Positions 44,722 to 58,222 are shown, numbered from the stretch's first letter. The stretch: DNA of 64,000 nt from Cryptomeria japonica (GCF_030272615.1 NC_081412.1:695402083-695466082), one strand, 5' to 3'. A program made the numbers and translations. Notes: generated by a model not told the origin, from the letters alone.

Positions 44722-45631
44722 TGTTTTTGGAATCCAAGAACATTGAGAGGAGGGGGGCGGTGGGGGGGGTGAATCAGTGTTCTACCAGAATATTCAATTT
44801 TAACCTTATTGTAACATGCATTCACCAACCGGTAAACTGGTACATATATAATTGAAAGAAGTAAAGAAATCAATAAGCCAATCACACAAATAAATATCAT
44901 AACACAGAGAATTATATGTGGAAAACCTCAAAGAGGAAAAACCACAATGGCATTTGTGACCCACAATATCAATCCACTGGCCATATGCAAAGATAATACA
45001 TAATATGGGGGCCTACACATGCAGGAAGGCTTACAACCTAGAGCACACTGCTCAACACAAAAGAGTCTCACAGAATATAGTTACTTTGAATAATAAAACA
45101 TAAAATTGAACTCATTTAATGCATCTGCTATGCATGCTTGAGTTCTGGTTTAAAATCTGATTGTTCTAGTTCTGAAACCCTAAACCCTTACCGGAATAAC
45201 CTTCGCATTACAACATCCTCAATTACAAATATTCCATGATATCCTAACATATCTCTCAACACATTCTTACATATCACAAAATGATCTAATCAACTAACCT
45301 ATATACCCTTACAATCCTTCATGACTCATGTCGGCTTACATAGATAATTACAAAAATATTATACATGTTGGCTCATTACATATATACATAAATAAAAAAA
45401 TGAATTGTCGATTGCCGAATCTCCCAATGATGTCACCTCCTATACCAGTACCCTATTTGTAAATCATGTCAGCCTTCAATGCTGGTACCCATAGAATTTT
45501 TCCTACTGGTGAAGATACTTGTTGGTGCTAGTGTTGGTGTCGGTGAACAACCAAACCAAAGAATGAAGCTGGAACATGTTGCCATCGATGACAACATATA
45601 AAACCAATTAGATGAGTGTTAATTGCCAACA
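44722..45631 (-). mobile_element. copia-D 3' LTR (910 bp)
   Basis: On the minus strand it runs from TGTTGGCAATTAACACTC to TTGGATTCCAAAAACA. It holds the copia LTR landmark CCCCCTCCTCTCAATGTTC near its end. It is preceded (minus sense) by GCCAAAGGGGGAGAT, a typical copia polypurine tract at 45632-45646, so it is the 3' LTR; the rest of the element lies beyond G. Confidence 0.75.
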
Positions 45632-45862
45632 ATCTCCCCCTTTGGCATTGATGGAAATACTCATGCGAAAAATGATAATGGTTTCCATCTGTCAGTTTCA
45701 CCTAGAGATTTCTCCCCCTGAGCTGAATATCCATCTGTGATCATGATCTATACAAAATACTTGATATCTCCAGATGTCAAGAATATTGTTTTCACCTATA
45801 CCTCCCCCTTTGACATCAAAGCCAAAAAAAATACCAAAAATCGGGACGAAGAATGAAATTTT
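45632..45862 (-). other. copia-D 3' internal end
   Basis: Non-coding 3' end of a copia internal region. Besides the tract at the LTR there is a second purine-rich tract on the minus strand at 45802-45815 (AAAGGGGGAGGTAT). G is inserted at 45863. Confidence 0.55.
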
Positions 45863-48737
45863 TGTGAGGCCCTACCCCGACTCATCCTAGCATTTTAGTG
45901 ATTTTCATGCTGAGACTATTATGGATGCTTTATTTTTATGCATTATGGATTTAGAACTTATATGATTCCATGATTGGGATAACATTGATGTATATTGATG
46001 CTTCATCTCTATGCATTAGAGATATAGAACTCTATATGATTCTAGAATAGGATAACTTTGTGATGATGTATGTCATTTTTGGACTTGCAGGACTTTACTA
46101 TGATGATAGAAATATGATGCATGTCTTATGTATGGATCAAAATTATGAGGATTATGATAATTACTTATGTGGATTTATTTGGATATAAGATAGATTGATT
46201 TGTTTAATGTCAATTGTATGCAGAGTGCTTGATGTGTATTCTTATTCATGTGTTTAATATTTTATGAGGTTATTTGGAATTACTAATGTGTAATTGAGTT
46301 GCGTGGGAAAATTATCCATGTGACCATGGAAATACTACGGAGAACCAAACCTATACCTATGTATGTTCGTAAAACCAGGGGTTGTCTATTTGGAGAGACA
46401 ACACCCCGTATGTATCATATTTTATTTGTCAAAGTAAATGTTGCATGTGTGTTAAATTGAATTTATTAATTTGTGTAAATCCAACAAGAGACAAATTCCA
46501 TGTGTAATTTTGTAATGTATTTTATTGTGTCACTTGACACATGTGCTGATTTGTGTCTTGATTTTTGACTTGTCTCTTGGAGGGAGTTGTTTTAACCATA
46601 GCCTTTTCAAACATTTGAATGTGGTCTCAAATTTTCCTTGGGTAGAGAGTCCTCGGAGTGGTCAACTTAGGTTTGACCCGAAAGTTAACTTCAAATGGGT
46701 TTCTAAGGGGTCGAATGGACTCATAGGGGTAGTTTAAAGGTTTTTCCTAAAGTCCATAAGGTATACCTATGGGTTAGGAGTATTTTTAGGCATGTGACTA
46801 CTCCCATGTGAAGGGTTTAGTCACCTCAAAAAGTGGGTTTCCTAAGGTGAGCGAAAATTCAATTTAGAAGGTTCCATCTAGGTTAGATAACCTTCCTTTT
46901 TGATGTGAGATTCTTTTTCCCACTTTCTCTTACTTTTTCCTTTTTTAGTTTTAGAAACCTGTGAGAACTCTCACTGAGGCCTTTTTAGGCAAGGATTAGA
47001 GATTTTGTGGGTAATCACCCACTCTCCATTTTTGGAGATCTTGCAATTTTGAAAAGAATAGTTTTGGGATAGAAATTTGGCTAAGTGTAGAAGAAAGGAT
47101 TGTGGAATGGGGTTGCTCATCCTCAAACTAGTTCTAGCAAACCTTTGGGCAGATTGAAGGTTGGTTCATCTTCTCCCTTTCACATTGCATGTTTATGTTG
47201 GAAAGATTATTTGTATGTAAAAGTTGTTTTCTTGTATTTTCATTTGTGAAATTATTATGTGACCTATTTGTTATTTATTTATACATTTTCTTGTGATTTG
47301 GGAGTAACCAAGACCTTCTACTCTTGGGAGAGTAGGATGGTCTTGTGGGTGGAAGGAGTTTGACAGCCCTCTAGTGAGAGGCTCTCATTATGAGAGTGAT
47401 CTCAAGGGTTGTATATGTGACCCTTGTTGCATAGCCTTGTTTGTGCATTTGGGGGTCATAAGGAGAGAAAGTATGGCATGAATATCTTGGGGGGCATAAG
47501 AATGTGGGGTTAATGAACTTATGATATATATTTGTTTGCCATGAGATGGCTTTGTGATCTACCATTCTTGCAGTCTCCTCAGGGTATTTGGTCCACTTTC
47601 ACCCATGTAAAAACATCACATTTTGTGATGAAGTGTAGCCTTGGTTGGGAAAGTGTTTGTTGTATGTTTTTCCCTTGCTTGTTGTGTTTTCTTGAGTGTA
47701 ACCTGTCTAGGGCTTGGTTCTCCAAGCTCGTGGGTGGCTTCTAGCGAGCCTAGGTTGGGAGGTGAGCTCTCCATGGTCATAGCCATATGATTTTATGTAG
47801 GTTGCTTGGAAAAGAAAATAAAGAGACATCTAGGAGTTGCTAGTTTTTACTTGATTTGCAGAAAAAGATTAGGGAATGGGATATTATATTTTAGTTGCAG
47901 CAATGTAAAAGAAAAGCCTTATGTTGTATTTATTTTGAAAACTAAATGTATTCATTTTATTTAAAGTCCTCATTTAATAGAAATGAGTGACTAGTTGGGT
48001 ATCGCACCCATTTGTAATATTGACTACATTGTACTCTAAATATAATTTAAAGAAATGCATTATTCTATCAAGTTATTATTGAAAAAATGAAATGTTTATT
48101 TTTGGATTAAGTTCTTATAGTTATTGAAATAATATTTGTTGTATTCATGTTATTTCTGAAAATTAAAGTTCAGTTTATTTCCTTATGCATATTGAAATAA
48201 TGGAAATGAGAGAAAAGTAAGCATATCTATTCCCTGTTGCAAATTATGGTTAAAAAGATTTAATTTGTCTATCCCTAAGGATTATTTGAAATGATTTCTA
48301 GTCTAATATAGTTGCTGTTAAAATTTTTTAAATTCTGTCACTTTATTTATTTGCAGTAAATAAATCTAGAATTAGTAATCCATCTCTAAAGTTAGCAACT
48401 AGGTTGTCAATAGAAAAAGAAATACCTTATTTTAATCTGTAAGTTTTGAAAACCTTCTTTATGTGATTTAAAAAAAAAGAAATATAAACAGATTGCTTAC
48501 AGTAAATAAAAGAAATTTTGCCCCTATTTCCATGTTGTCAGTGTTTTTATAATTTTTGCATGATTTAAAAAGTTAAGAAAATAAAATATCTACTTAGATA
48601 AACCTGCACTAAATCTATCCCTTAAATTACATATATATACATATATATAAATATATACATGTAAATATATATATATATATATATATGTTACAAAAAAAAA
48701 TGGAGATATAAATTATTTTTTTTTAAAAATATAAGCA

Positions 48738-48960
48738 AAAATGGGGCGCCTCAGCCCCCCTGCACTGTGGGTAGCGACTCCCAATGGCGGCCACATCCGC
48801 ACTATGGGCCACAACCCACAGACGGGGTGGCTTCGGCCCCCCTATGTGCGGCGCCCCACAGTGGTGGTGGGAGCCGTGTTGTGGGCTGTGACCCACAGGC
48901 ATGGCTGCGGTTGTCCCTGCAGGGAGCCCCCATGGTTTCCCCCACCGCCGCACCAACCTT
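48738..48960. repeat. GC-rich block in G LTR
   Basis: Imperfect repeats of CTGTGGG/CCCACAG words with GGCGGCC linkers, in the same relative place as the hairpin array of the solo LTR (about 0.9-1.1 kb from the LTR end). Counterpart in the 3' LTR at 57684-57920. Apparent open frames on both strands are compositional. Confidence 0.75.
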
Positions 48961-49236
48961 GAGAACCCCTGCAGCCGCCTCTATCATCCTCCACCTGCTC
49001 TCCCTCAACCTTGCAAAAAAACATGGATAACACAGTTAAGCCCTAGCCTGAAAGTTGGGTTAGGGCAAGACAATAGAGTTAGAAAAAAAAAAAAGGTTTC
49101 ATGGTTATTTTTATATTGTTAGGGTTAGAATTTTTAAAGAAACAAAGGGGGGGGAATCCCGTTCGAATTTTGAAAAGGGTATTCCCCATCATTCTAATTT
49201 CATAATATATGTGAGTTTCCTTTGTTTAAAGGGATC

Positions 49237-49237
<1 letters not shown>

Positions 49238-49281
<44 letters not shown>
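49238..49281. repeat. TA microsatellite
   Basis: TA run in the G 5' LTR. The 3' LTR has related runs at 57580-57629 and 58226-58253. Confidence 0.95.
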
Positions 49282-49286
<5 letters not shown>

Positions 49287-49860
49287 GTATATATGAAGGT
49301 ATAAATCTAACTTTAGATTAATTACTTTATTCAAACGTTCATATTCTATATATGTTTATATAAACATTTGAATATGATGTTTTGTTTTAATTTTCTTTAA
49401 ATTCTTTTGGAGTTTAATCTTTTAGGAATTTAAAATGATTTTTGTAAGCTATTTGGCCATAGGGGATTATTTTTAGACACATTATAATTCTTGTGTAATA
49501 AATAGTAGGTTTTAATAATCTAAGTGCTAGGACTAATTTATTTAGTTCCTAAAGCAGTTAAAGGTTATTGAAGATTAATATTATCCCTTGTCAGTTAATT
49601 TAGAGATTTTTGCTTAAGTGAATTTATTTATTTATTAATTGATGAGATAATAATAATTTCTTTGGAGAGTTAATATTCCGCATGTAATTTAGATTACCTC
49701 GCTTACTTGAATTAGTTGTTTAGATTTAATTTAGTTGAAAAAGATTTCAAACATAGTTAAGACAAGACTTGTTACTGCGTTGTTTTAGCAAACTTAGTTT
49801 TATTAGGACATGTTTAAAAAAAAATTATATTCGTTTGTGCCCAAGAGTTTGGGCATGACA

Positions 49861-49879
49861 TTTTGGTATCAGAGCCAAG
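49861..49879 (+). other. Primer-binding site of G
   Basis: TTTTGGTATCAGAGCCAAG; TGGTATCAGAGC is the initiator Met tRNA complement. A 160-base AT-rich leader follows before the gag ATG. Confidence 0.95.
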
Positions 49880-50041
49880 TTTCCAACACTAGGAACCTTT
49901 CTCCATTACATTTCTCTTTAATTATTTAATTAATTATATTATATTAATTTTTATGATATTTATTTTTAATTAATTAATTTAAATATTTCCCAAAAAAAAA
50001 AATTATTTATTTAATTCATTTTATTTTATTTTCTCATAAGG

Positions 50042-51360
50042 ATGCCTCCGACTACGCGACAAGCTTGCAAGCGCGGGAGGGGTCCTAGGCATGTACGCAT
50101 GGCACGCGAAGAGGTTGATAGGGAGGAGTTAGTTCCGGAAAGGAACCCAGAGGCTCCTCTCAAATGACCGGTTGACCCAAACCAAGACATCTTAGTAGCT
50201 CTCCAGAACCTGATAGGGATAGTCCAGGAAAGGCTTCTAGCAGTGGATCATCATGTTGAAAACAAGAACTCAGGGAGCCATAGATCGATAGATAGGGAAC
50301 GGAGTAGGACTCCACCTCCTAATCCCGTAGAGAGTCAAGCTGAGCATGAGCCTGAGTCTGTGCATCTACCAGGACACCCTCCAGTGGTAGCACCAGTATA
50401 TTATGAGAGATCATGTCAGGATCCAAGGGATCTAATCAGGGAAGTTATGCACCTCTAGCCACCATCTTTTGGGGGATCTACCGACGGGGTAGAAGCTGAG
50501 GCTTGGCTTTTGAGCCTAGATAGGTGCTTTGCATTGCGCTCCTATGAGAGCAATCTAAAGGCACATGTAGTAGTCCACCTATTGAGAGGAACAACCTCCA
50601 CATGGTGGAGACAAGAGGAATACAAGTGTGGGTTAGTTGCAGATACCCTCACATGGAAGATTTTTATAGAGAGGTTTAGGGATAGGTACTTGTTAGAGCA
50701 TTACAGACAGCATAGGATAGATGAGTTCCATGACCTCCAGCAAAAGGGTCTCTCAGTAACCCAGTATGAGAGCAAGTTCTTTGAGCTCTTACCATACATG
50801 GACTACCTAAAAGACGAGAAGCTTCTCATCAATCATTTTATCAGAGGGCTAAATGATGGCATAGCAGGACCAATGAGGATGGCCACTCTAGGGAGCCTTC
50901 GAGTTGCCGTGGAGAAGGCCTTGATAGCAGAGGAGATTTAGGTCAGGCCATAAGATACAAGGGATCAGTTCCTGAACTGAAACCCTATACCCCATACATA
51001 TGAGTTTTAGAAACCCCATTGGAAGGGTAATAACATACACACATCGGGGCTCTCCAAACCCTCTCCTCCACAACAATCATAGCAGAACCAGAGACAGAGG
51101 CCTCTATAGGGTCAGCAGGGCGCAAAGCCCAAGTAGTGGCAGTCTCAGGGTTAGAGGCGAGATCAGTGATCCCAGGTTCCTTATAAACCTCCAGTGAGGA
51201 CTCAGTAGTCCTCTAAGGGTGGGTACAGTGGTTCTAGCAAGATATGGGGACAACCTTTCTCTAGGTCTCAGGGCATCTAGTTTCAGGGACGTGGTGCTTG
51301 TTCCATGTGTGGAGCCATGGGACACATGGCGAGAGAATGTCCTCAGGGTCAGATGGCAGG
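50042..51360 (+). pseudogene. G gag
   Basis: The ATG at 50042 opens MPPTTRQACKRGRGPRHV, a basic N-terminus. A TGA at 50165 and a TAG at 50456 interrupt it. The capsid-like Ty3 gag domain is at about 50475-50940 (TSTWWRQEEY, FRDRYLLEHYRQHRIDEFHD, YESKFFELLPY). An intact CCHC knuckle, CSMCGAMGHMARECPQG, lies at 51299-51349. Further stops lie in the linker between 50940 and 51290. All parts share one frame with pol. Confidence 0.85.
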
Positions 51361-54300
51361 AAATCAAAGGATGGTAGTATCAGAGCCTATAGTTGGAGAT
51401 ATGGGCAAGTCCCATAGGGTCTTCACAACAGTTGACAACTACTAGGCAGAGCACCAGGCCACAGTCATTGAGGCTGTAGGTATGATCAAAGGTAGCAGTG
51501 TATCTATACTATTTGATTCAAGAGCTACTAACTCCTTTATATCTCCATTGATTGTGGAGCATTGCGGGCTAGTGGCAACTAGACAAGGTGTTAGTTGGGA
51601 AGTGGAGTTAGCTTCAAGGGCTAGAGTGTCAGTGAAATCAGAGGTTAGGGCATGTCAGCTTCAGAATAGCAATACCACCACCTTAGTAGACCTTAGATTT
51701 ACACCACTTGGATCTTATGGTATCGTACTTGGCATGGATTGACTTTATGCCCACAGAGCCAAGATGGATTGCTGCCTGAAAGAGATCGAGTGTGAGGATG
51801 ACCATGGTTCACCCATAGTAATCACCAGGATTTAGAGACCTGTGTCTCTTCATATGATTTCCGCAATGTAGCTTAAGCGGAGCATGTGAAAGGGATGTCA
51901 GTTATTTACCATCACCATTAATGATAGAGAGGAAGAGGATGAAAAGGAAACATTGATTGATGACCATCCTATCCTTAAGGGATATTTAGATGTGTTTCCT
52001 TCAGAGCTACCTGGAATGCCATCCCATAGAGAGATTGACTTTCATATAGACCTTGTACCAGGAGCTGAGCCAGTTTCAAGAGCACCTTATAGGATGACCA
52101 CAAATAAACTTAATGACCTCAAGATGCAGCTTGAGGAACTCCTAGAGAAGGGTCACATTCGTCCTAGCATATCCCCTTAGGGTGCACTAGTCATCTTCAT
52201 GAAGAAGAAGGATGAATCTCTTTGGTTATGCATGGATTATTGTTAGTTGAACAAAGTAACCATTAAGAACCGATATCCCTTGCCTAGGATTGATGATTTA
52301 TTTGACCAACTTTAGGGTGCCAAAGTATTTTCCAAAATTGATCTAAAGTCAGGATACCATCAGTTGAGAATAGTGGAAAACAATATCCACAAGACCACGT
52401 TTCGCACTAGATATGGCCACTATGAGTTCACTGTGGCTCCATTCGGTCTTACGAATGCTCCAGTTGTTTTCATGAGCCCCATGAATGGGGTATTCCAAAC
52501 ATTTCTTAACCATTTTGTGATTGTGTTCCTCAATGACATATTGATATATTCCCAGAATGAGAAGGAGCATGTAGAACACCTGAGACAGGTTTTGCAGTGT
52601 TTGAGGGACAATCAGTTGTCTGGCAGTTTGTCGAAGTGTGCTTTCTTTCGTTTAGAGGTCAAGTACCTTGGGCATGTTATTTCTAGTGATGGGATCTCAG
52701 TTGACCCATCAAAGATTAGAGCTATTATGGATTGGCCAGCGCCAACCAGTGTGATAGAGGTCAGGAGCTTCATGGGCTTAGCAGGTTATTACCGATGCTT
52801 TGTTGAGGGATTCTCTAGAGTCACACATTCTATTACTTCTCTTTAGCGTAAAGGGAAGAAATTTGAGTGGACAGAGAAGTGCGAGAGGGCCTTTTAGGAA
52901 CTCAAAAAGGCACTTACTAGCACACCTATCCTTGTAGTGCCAGATCCCTCAGCTAATTTCATGGTTTGCATAGATGCTTCCCTAGAGGGTTTAGGAGTAG
53001 TCCTTATGCAGGATGGTAGGGCTATAGATTTTGAGTCTAGGAAACTTAAGACTCATGAGCTTAACTACCCTACTCATGACCTTGAGCTTGCAGTAGTAGT
53101 GCATGCACTTGTGAGGTGGAGACACTTCCTTTTGGGTCATCATTTTGAGCTTCATTTAGACCATCAGAGCCTTTAGTACATATTCACTCAGCCAAACCTT
53201 AATGCACATCAGAGGAGATGGATGCAGTTCTTGTGCGAGTATGATTTTGACGTTCACTACATCAAAGGGAAAGAAAATGTAGTTGCAGATGCTTTGAGTA
53301 GGAGACATCATGAGGTATACACCATATCTATGGGCATGAATTTGAGAGTGTGTATATTGCAGAAGTTGCCAGAGGATGGATGGTATTTAGAGGTTTGTTA
53401 GGTGATACGATCTCAGGAAACTCTAGACGGGAAATATGTGGATTATTCCTTAGAGTCTGATGGACTATTACACCATAGAGGGTGCATCTATGTACCTTCT
53501 TCTGGGGGATTGCGAGAGTTCATTGCCACAGAGGCTCATAGAGCTCCTTATGTAGCACATCCCAGAGTTAAGAAGATGCATGCTGACTTGAGATAGTTAT
53601 ATTGTTGGCCAAGAATGTGGCAACTCATTGTTGAGTTAGTAGCCTGATGCCTCGAGTGTCAGAGAGTCAAGGCAGAGCACCGCCATCTCGGTGGGTTGCT
53701 CCAGTCTCATGCTATAGCAGAGTGGAAGTGGGATACTATATCCATGGATTTCATCATTGGTCTCCCTATGTCATCTCATCACCATGATGCCATCTTGGTG
53801 ATAGTTGACAAGTTGACCAAAGTGGCCCACTTTTCACCAGTTCAGACTACCTTCACAACACCAGTAGTAGCACAGGTGTTCTTACGAGACATTGTCAGAC
53901 TTCATGGTGTTCCATGCAAGATTATTTCTGACAAGGATTCCCTCTTCACATCTTCCTTTTGGAAGGCATTACAGGCAACTATGGGCACCAAGCTCAACTT
54001 TAGTACAGCCTATCATCCGAAAATAGATGGTCAAACAGAGAGGGTTAACCAGGTGTTAGAGGATATGATTCACATGTATGTCATGGATCATCAGACCAGA
54101 TGGGAAGAGTACCTTCCCTTAGTGGAGTTTGCCTATAACAATGGGCATCACACTTCATTGGGGATGCCACCCTATCAGGCATTATACGACAGGCCTTATA
54201 GGACACCATTGAGTTGGGACCACATAGAGGATAGAGTTGCTATTGGTCCTGAGATAGTTCAAAATATGGAACAGTAGGTGGATTTAATTAGGCAGCATCT

Positions 54301-54854
54301 TAGAGAGGCATAGGATAGACAGAAGAAGTATGCAGATGCAAAGAGGATAGATCGTAGCTACTTGGTTGGAGACAGAGTCTTCTTGAGAGTGCGATCGCAT
54401 AAGAGCAATCCATTACAGAAAGGGTTCCAAGCTCGCACCTCACTTTGTAGGACCATTCTAGATCCTTGAGAGGATAGGACCAGTTGCCTATCGTTTAGCA
54501 TTGCCACCTAGCCTATCACACATCCACGATGTGTTTCATGTATCAGTTTTGAGCAAGTATATCTGTGATGAGTCTCATATTTTAGATTGGGATGCCTTGC
54601 CAATGGAGTCGGACGGATAGCTAGCTTTGGAGCGCATTTGCATTTTGGCATGCTGGATGCTGGTCCTTTGAGGTCGAGAGCTGGACCAGGTTAGGGTCCA
54701 GTGGGATTGCTATGATGAGGTTATGACTTCATGGGAGGATGCAGCACGTATGAGATCACAGTACCCCATCTTTTTGATGAACTCCAGGAGGAAGTTCATG
54801 CCTAGAGGGGGAGGGTGTGAGGCCCTACCCCAACTCATCCTAGCATTTCAGTGA
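51361..54854 (+). pseudogene. G pol: PR, RT, RNase H, IN, chromodomain
   Basis: Protease at 51482 reads SILFDSRATNSFIS, with the D-S-G Gly changed to Arg. Reverse transcriptase (about 51950-52850) has [20 protein letters not shown] and FLNDILIYS, where the first catalytic Asp of F-I-D-D is Asn. RNase H follows ([34 protein letters not shown]). Integrase has HHCC (about 53550-53670) and an intact core: SMDFIIGLP, ISDKDSLF and GQTERVNQ. A +1 frameshift lies near 54425. The tail reads LDQVRVQWDCYDEVMTSWED, a chromodomain-like end. Many TAG codons stand where Q is expected (52178, 52244, 52313, 52895). The final TGA (54852) lies inside the 3' LTR. Confidence 0.9.
54804..54815 (+). other. Polypurine tract of G
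   Basis: AGAGGGGGAGGG next to the LTR start. It is also read as coding sequence (RGGG) at the end of pol. Confidence 0.85.
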
Positions 54855-57575
54855 TTTTCATGTTGAGACTATTATGGATGCTTTATTTTTATGCATTATG
54901 GATTAAGAACTTATATGATTCCATGATTGGGATAACATTGATGTATAATGATGTTTCATTTCTATGCATTATAGATATAGAACTCTATATGATTCTAGAA
55001 TAGGATAACTTTGTGATGATGTATGTTATTTTTGGATTTGCAGGACTTTACTATGATGATAGAAATAGGATGCATGTCTTATGTATGCATCAAAATTATG
55101 AGGATTATGATAATTACTTATGTGGATTTATTTGGATATAAGATAGATTGATTTGTTTAATTTCAATTGTATGCAAAGTGCTTGATGTGTATTCTTATTC
55201 ATGTGTTTAATATTTTATGAGGTTATTTGGAATTACTAATGTGTAATTGAGTTGCGGAGGAAAATTATCCATGTGACCATGGAAATACTATGGAGAACCA
55301 AACCTAGACCTATGTACATTCGTAAAACCAGGGGTTGCCTATTCGGAGAGACAACACCCCATATGTATCGTATTTTATTTGTGAAAGTAAATGTTGCATG
55401 TGTGCTGAATTGAATTTATTAATTTGTGTAAATCCAACAAGAGACAAATTCCATGTTTAATTTTGTAATGTATTTTGTTATGTCACTTGACACATGTGCT
55501 TATTTGTGTCTTGATTTTTGACTTGTCTCTTGGAGGGAGTTGTTTTAACCATAGCCTTTTCAAACATTTGAATGTGGTCTCAAATTTTCCTTGGGTAGAG
55601 AGTCCTTGGAGTGGTCAACTTAGGTTTGACCCGAAAGTTAACTTCAAATGGGTTTCTAAGGGGTCGAATGGACTCCTAGGGGTAGTTTAAAGGTTTTTCC
55701 TAAAGTCCATAAGGTATACCTATGGGTTAGGAGTATTTTTAGGCATGTGACTACTCCCATGTGACTGTTTAGTCACCTCAAAAAGTGGGTTTCCTAAGGT
55801 GCACGAAAATTCAATTTAGAAGGTTCCATCTAGGTTAGATAACCTTCCTTTTTGATGTGAGATTCTTTTTCCCACTTTCTCTTACATTTTCCTTTTTTAG
55901 TTTTAGAAACCCGTGAGAAGTCTCACTGAGGCCTTTTTAGGCAAGGATTAGAGATTTTGTGGGTAATCAACCACTCTCCATTTTTGGAGATCTTGCAATT
56001 TTGAAAAGAATAGTTTTGGAATAGAAATTTGGCTAAGTGTAGAAGAAAGGATTGCGGAATGGGGCTGCTCATCCTCAAACTAGTTCTAGCAAACCTTTGG
56101 GTAGATTGAAGGTTGGTTCATCTTCTCCCTTTCACGTTGTATGTTTATGTTGGAAAGATTGTTTGTATGTAAAAGTTGTTTTCTTGTATTTTCCTTTGTG
56201 AAATTTTTATGTGACCTATCTGTTACTTCTTTATGCATTTTCTTGTGATTTGGAAGTAACCAAGGCCTTCTACTCTTGGGAGAGTAGGATGGTCTTGTGG
56301 GTGGAAGGAGTTTGACAACCCTCGAGTGAGAGGCTCTCATTATGAGAGTGATATCAAGGGTTGTATATGTGATCCTTGCTGCATAGCCTTGTTTGTGCAT
56401 TTGGGGGTCATAAGGAGAGAAAGTATGGCATGAATGCCTTGGTGGGCATAAGGATGTGGGGTTAATGAACTTATGATATATCTTTGTTTGCCATGAGATG
56501 GCTTTGTGATCTACCATTCTTGCAGTCTCCTCAGGGTATTTGGTCCACTTCCACCCATGTAAAAACATCACATTTTGTGATGAAGTGTAGCCTTGGTTGG
56601 GAAAGTGTTTGTTGTATGTTTTTCCCTTGCTTGTTGTGTTTGCTCAAGTGTAACCTTTCTAGGGCTTGGTTCTCCAAGCTTGAGGGTGACTTCTAGAAAG
56701 CCTAGGCTCAGAGGTGAGCTCTTCATGGTCATAGCCATATGATTTTAAGTAGGTTGCTTGGAAAAGAAAAGAAAGAGACATCTACGAGTTGCTGGCTTTT
56801 ACTTGATTTACAGAAGAAGATTAGGGAATGAGATATTATGTCTTAGTTACAACAATGTGAAAGAAAAGCCTTATGTTGTATTTATTTTGAAAAGAAATGT
56901 ACTCATTTTATTTAAAGTCCTCATTTAATAGAAATGAGAGACTAGTTGGGTATCTCACCCATTTGTAATATTGACTACATTGTACTCTAAATATGCTTTA
57001 AAGAAATGCATTATTCTATGAAGTTATTATTGCAAAAAACAAATGTTTATTTTTGGATTAAGTTCCTATAGTTATTGAAATAATATTTGTTGTATTCATG
57101 TTATTTCTGAAAATAAAAGTTCAGTTTATTTCCTTATGCATATTGAAATAATGGAAATGAGAGAAAAGTAAGCATATTTATTCCCTTTTACAAATTATGG
57201 GTAAAAAGATTTAATTTGTCCATCTCTAAGGATTATTTCAAATGATTTCTAGTCTAATATATTTGCTATTTAAATTTATTAAATTTTGTCACTTTATTTA
57301 TTTGCAGTAAATAAATCTGGAATTAGTAATCCATCTCTAAAGTTAGCAACTAGGTTGTTAATAGAAAAAGAAATACCTTATTTTAATCTGTGAGTTTTGA
57401 AAACCTGCTTTATGTAATTTAAAAAAAAGAGAAATATAAACAGATTGCTTACAGTAAATAAAATAAATTTTGCCCCTATTTCCATGCTGTTAGTATTTTA
57501 ATAATTTTTGCATGATTTAAAAAGTTAAGAAAATAAAATATCTACTTAGATAAACCTGCACTAAATCTATCCCTT

Positions 57576-57631
<56 letters not shown>

Positions 57632-58222
57632 ACAGAAAAAAGGGAGATTTAAATTATTTTGTTAAAAAAAATATAAACAAAAATGGGGAGCATCGCCTCC
57701 CCGTGTTGTCGGCAGCGACCCCTAGTGGCAGCCACAGTCGCACTGTGGGCTGCAACTAATAGACGGGCTGGCTTTTGCACCCCCTTTGGGTAATGCCCCA
57801 CAGCGGCAGCAGCAGCCATGCTGCGGGTTGCATCCCACAGCGGCGGCCAAGGCCACCTCTATGGGCCGTGACCCGCAGGCACGGCTGCGGCCATCCCTAT
57901 GGGGAGCCCCCATGGTTTCCCCCACCACCGCACCAACCTTGAAAACCCCTGCGGCCACCCTCTATCGACCTCCGCCTGCTCTCCCTCAGCCCTGCAAACA
58001 AACATGGATAATACAGTTAAGCGCTAGCTTGAAAGTTGGGTTAGGGCAAGATAATAAAGTTAGAAAAAAAAATAGGTTGCATGGGTATTTTTATATTGTT
58101 AGGGTTAGAATTTTTAAAGAAATAAAGGGGGGGGAGTCCCATTCAAATTTCGAATAGGGTATTCCCCATCATTCTAATTTAGTAATATATGTGAGTTTCC
58201 TTTGTTTAAAGGGATCTTATAA

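Larger units (their letters stand above)
45863..49860 (+). mobile_element. G 5' LTR (3998 bp)
   Basis: TGTGAGGCCCTACC...GGGCATGACA. Landmarks are a hairpin with arms GGGGTTGTCT and AGACAACACCCC (about 46378-46407), a TGTCACTTGACA palindrome at 46529, a GC-rich block at 48738-48960 and TA repeats at 48630-48687 and 49238-49281. It aligns with the 3' LTR throughout. Confidence 0.9.

Noticed and set aside
48723-49122. Overlapping open frames on both strands
   Set aside because: They come from a GC-rich repeat poor in stop codons; none resembles a protein.
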